Source: an uncultured Eubacteriales bacterium
GTDB taxonomy: Bacteria > Bacillota > Clostridia > Oscillospirales > RGIG7773
Assembly: GCA_934541205.1 (NCBI GenBank)
Contig: CAKTDK010000084.1
Span: 1 to 7,741 of the forward strand
Direction: 5' to 3'
DNA: 7,741 nt
Of this stretch, positions 5,807 to 7,741 are shown one piece after another; the stretch's first letter is position 1, and each line of letters opens with the position of its first letter. The notes under the pieces were generated by a model. It did no database searches and was not told where the DNA came from. It saw only the letters and a program-made list of their open reading frames with translations. The position numbers and the translations under genes are program-made.

Positions 5807-7687
5807 ATGACAAAAATTAAGCTTTTTTTTAATGAAAATAATTTTGGGAAAGCTTTTAAATGGTTTCTTGCCGTTTTTTTTCCGTTTGCATTGATTTTAA
5901 TTGCTGAATTTACCAATTCAAGAGGAATAAGTAATTTTTTTAATTATTTGGGAAATAAGATATTTTTGATATTATTTTTATATGTTTTTTTATCAATAAT
6001 TATTTTTTCTTTTGCACTGATTATAAAAAGATTTTGGCTATCTTCATTAATTTTCGGTTCGATTATAATGATTGCCGTATTTGTTAATGTAATAAAATTT
6101 AACATTACTTCTTATCCTTTTTTTCCATGGGATATACTTTTAGTCGGAAACTTAGGCGAAATTACAGGATTTGCAGAAGGAAATCTTACTGTAACTCCTA
6201 AAATGATTATTGGAGTTATCGCTTTTATTATTTATATTTTTCTGCTATTTATATCAGATTTAAAATTTTCTTTTAAAAAAGTAAATATTATTCCATTTTG
6301 TACAGTAATTTTGGCTTACGGTTTATTTTTTACAAGTAATACTGTTAAAGATAAGTTTTTGCCTGTACTTGGTCTTACTCCGGAAATGCTTAAATATCAA
6401 GATATAAATTATTTTCAGGAAAACGGTTTTATAGGATCATTTCTACAAAATTGCTGTAATATGAAATTGGACAAAACAAATCAATATAGCTTAAGAATTG
6501 ATGAATTATATAATAAATATAAAATTGATGACAATACTGTTTCTCAAATAAAAAATATTGAGTATAAGCCTAATATTATCTGCATAATGAGCGAATCATT
6601 TTGTGATTTGCGTTTAATAGACGGGCTTGAATTATCTGAAAATATTTATAATTTATATGATGATATGGCTTTAAACTCTATTTACGGAAATATATCCGTT
6701 CCTGTAAACGGAGGAGGAACTTCAAGATCTGAATTTCAATTTTTATCGGGTCTTTCTCTTGATATTTCTTTTGAGGGTGCGCTACCATATCAGCAGTTTG
6801 TAAAAAATGAAGTTCCGACTTTGGCTTCTTACGCTAAAATTTTAGATTATAAAACGGTGGGGATTCATCCTTATATGAAAAAATTTTATCAGAGAAATAA
6901 AGTATATCCACTTTTGGGTTTTGATGAATTTATCGGAATAGAAGATTTGGAACAAAGAAGTGATTTTATTAAAGAAGACGAATATGTTACAGATGATTAT
7001 TTAACGGATTTAATTATTGAACAAATAGAAGAAGCAGAACAAAATAATAATCCTTTATTTTTGTATGCTATTACTATGCAAAATCATTATCCTTATTATG
7101 ACGGAAAATTTAAAAGCTTTTCTGATTCTGTAGAAATACTTAATAATATAAGTGAAAAAACAAAAACATCATTGTCTTCCTATGCTTCCGGAGTAAAAGA
7201 ATCAATACAAGCTTTAAAAAAGTTATACGATTATATAAATAATTCAGATAGACCGACAATTTTAGTATTTTTCGGAGATCATATGCCGGTAATTGATGAA
7301 TCTGATCAATTTTTTAAAGAATTTAAGCTAAGCAATGAAACTCCGAACAGATATAATGAATTTTTTCAATCATCGTATTTTATTTATACAAATGATAAGT
7401 CAAAACAAATAAAAACCAACAGAAATACCAGTGTAGCAATGCTTGGATGTGATATTTTAGAGCTTGCATCTTTTCCGAAAATTCAGGTTTTTAAATTTCT
7501 TGATGAAATGAGAAACAGCGATATAGAATTTATTAACGGAAAAGTTATGCTTGACAAAGACGGAAATTATTACTTTAATGACAGTAACAATCAATGGTTT
7601 ATTGATCATAAGATAATTACTTATAATATACTAAGAGAGAAAGATTTTACTGATAATTTTGAAGTATTAAAAAATTTGGGTGAATGA
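5807..7687 (+). CDS. LTA synthase/phosphoglycerol transferase family membrane protein
   Basis: A 626-aa protein with five predicted membrane helices (about 17-37, 48-72, 77-95, 133-150, 160-177), then an extracellular sulfatase-fold domain from about residue 250, the layout of LtaS. Active-site features are visible: E263 in IIMSESF-like context (IMSESFCDL, metal ligand), T305 in GGGTSRSEF (the nucleophile corresponding to LtaS Thr300), H427 in QNHYPY, and D491-H492 in FFGDHMP. Known members transfer glycerol-phosphate from phosphatidylglycerol to lipoteichoic acid or primers, or decorate other glycans, outside the membrane. Substrate and acceptor cannot be told from sequence, so ltaS is not assigned. 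GGAAGTGAT provides the ribosome site for the ATG at 5807. It is transcribed away from ispD and overlaps the next gene by 4 nt. No damage to conserved motifs is seen. Confidence 0.92.
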   Translation: MTKIKLFFNENNFGKAFKWFLAVFFPFALILIAEFTNSRGISNFFNYLGNKIFLILFLYVFLSIIIFSFALIIKRFWLSSLIFGSIIMIAVFVNVIKFNITSYPFFPWDILLVGNLGEITGFAEGNLTVTPKMIIGVIAFIIYIFLLFISDLKFSFKKVNIIPFCTVILAYGLFFTSNTVKDKFLPVLGLTPEMLKYQDINYFQENGFIGSFLQNCCNMKLDKTNQYSLRIDELYNKYKIDDNTVSQIKNIEYKPNIICIMSESFCDLRLIDGLELSENIYNLYDDMALNSIYGNISVPVNGGGTSRSEFQFLSGLSLDISFEGALPYQQFVKNEVPTLASYAKILDYKTVGIHPYMKKFYQRNKVYPLLGFDEFIGIEDLEQRSDFIKEDEYVTDDYLTDLIIEQIEEAEQNNNPLFLYAITMQNHYPYYDGKFKSFSDSVEILNNISEKTKTSLSSYASGVKESIQALKKLYDYINNSDRPTILVFFGDHMPVIDESDQFFKEFKLSNETPNRYNEFFQSSYFIYTNDKSKQIKTNRNTSVAMLGCDILELASFPKIQVFKFLDEMRNSDIEFINGKVMLDKDGNYYFNDSNNQWFIDHKIITYNILREKDFTDNFEVLKNLGE

Positions 7688-7741
7688 TGATTACAATAAA
7701 AAATAAATCTATAATAAATAAAATATTGATATGTATATCTC
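7684..7741 (+). CDS. 5' end of unidentified gene, truncated by window edge
   Basis: An ATG at 7684 overlaps the TGA stop of the LtaS-family gene (ATGA, 7684-7687). The frame stays open to the last base, giving 19 codons that read MMITIKNKSIINKILICIS. A second ATG at 7687 is an alternative start. GGGTGA (7678-7683) could act as a weak ribosome site, but it touches the first ATG, so the second may be favoured or translation may depend on coupling. The basic, Asn/Lys-rich start followed by ILICIS would suit the beginning of a signal peptide or membrane segment. Too little is present to identify a family. If real, it is co-transcribed with the LtaS-family gene. Confidence 0.55.
   Translation, partial: MMITIKNKSIINKILICIS

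Noticed and set aside
1..7741. Search for tRNA/rRNA genes, CRISPR repeats, insertion sequences, att sites and phage or defence genes
   Set aside because: No repeat arrays, transposase motifs, cloverleaf or integration signatures were seen by eye; the window is almost fully accounted for by the genes and sites listed.

Overview
The window comes from a low-GC bacterium, almost certainly a Bacillota (Firmicutes) member of clostridial type. The evidence is strong AT bias at third codon positions, strong AGGAG-type ribosome binding sites, a T-box tRNA-sensing leader, an MEP isoprenoid pathway, and a lipoteichoic-acid-synthase-family membrane protein. TGA is used as an ordinary stop (HIT gene, LtaS-family gene), so this is not a Mycoplasma-type code. 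The species cannot be named from the sequence alone.

Region 1 (about 1-3888, + strand) looks like one complete transcription unit apart from its promoter, whose -35 lies off the left edge. It starts with an alanine-specific T-box leader (about 22-243) with a readable GCU specifier, k-turn, AGAGAG element, antiterminator and terminator. Then come alaS (alanyl-tRNA synthetase), a HIT/HINT-type nucleotide hydrolase and a PRPP-dependent phosphoribosyltransferase. The genes are 14 and 21 nt apart, each with its own strong ribosome binding site. A perfect 17-bp hairpin closes the unit. By position, the T-box should control all three genes.

Region 2 (3887-5739, - strand) is a second compact operon read leftward: ispD (GTG start), ispF (4-nt ATGA overlap) and an SGNH/GDSL hydrolase (1 nt after ispF). 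The first two are successive-stage enzymes of the MEP pathway to isoprenoid precursors, needed for example for undecaprenyl phosphate. The hydrolase is an unexpected passenger. This operon converges on the first one, and both share the hairpin at 3851-3888, which has an A-tract on one side and a T-tract on the other.

Region 3 (5704-7741) begins with a short AT-rich divergent promoter region. It then has a five-TM LTA-synthase/phosphoglycerol-transferase-family protein on the + strand and the first 19 codons of a further gene that overlaps it by 4 nt and runs off the right edge.

Nothing here looks like a mobile element, CRISPR array, prophage or defence system. The window is mainly housekeeping genes. 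The points worth a second look are: T-box control extending over a HIT hydrolase and a phosphoribosyltransferase, a Glu in place of the usual catalytic Asp in the SGNH hydrolase, and a start-stop ATGTGA overlapping the GTG start of ispD.
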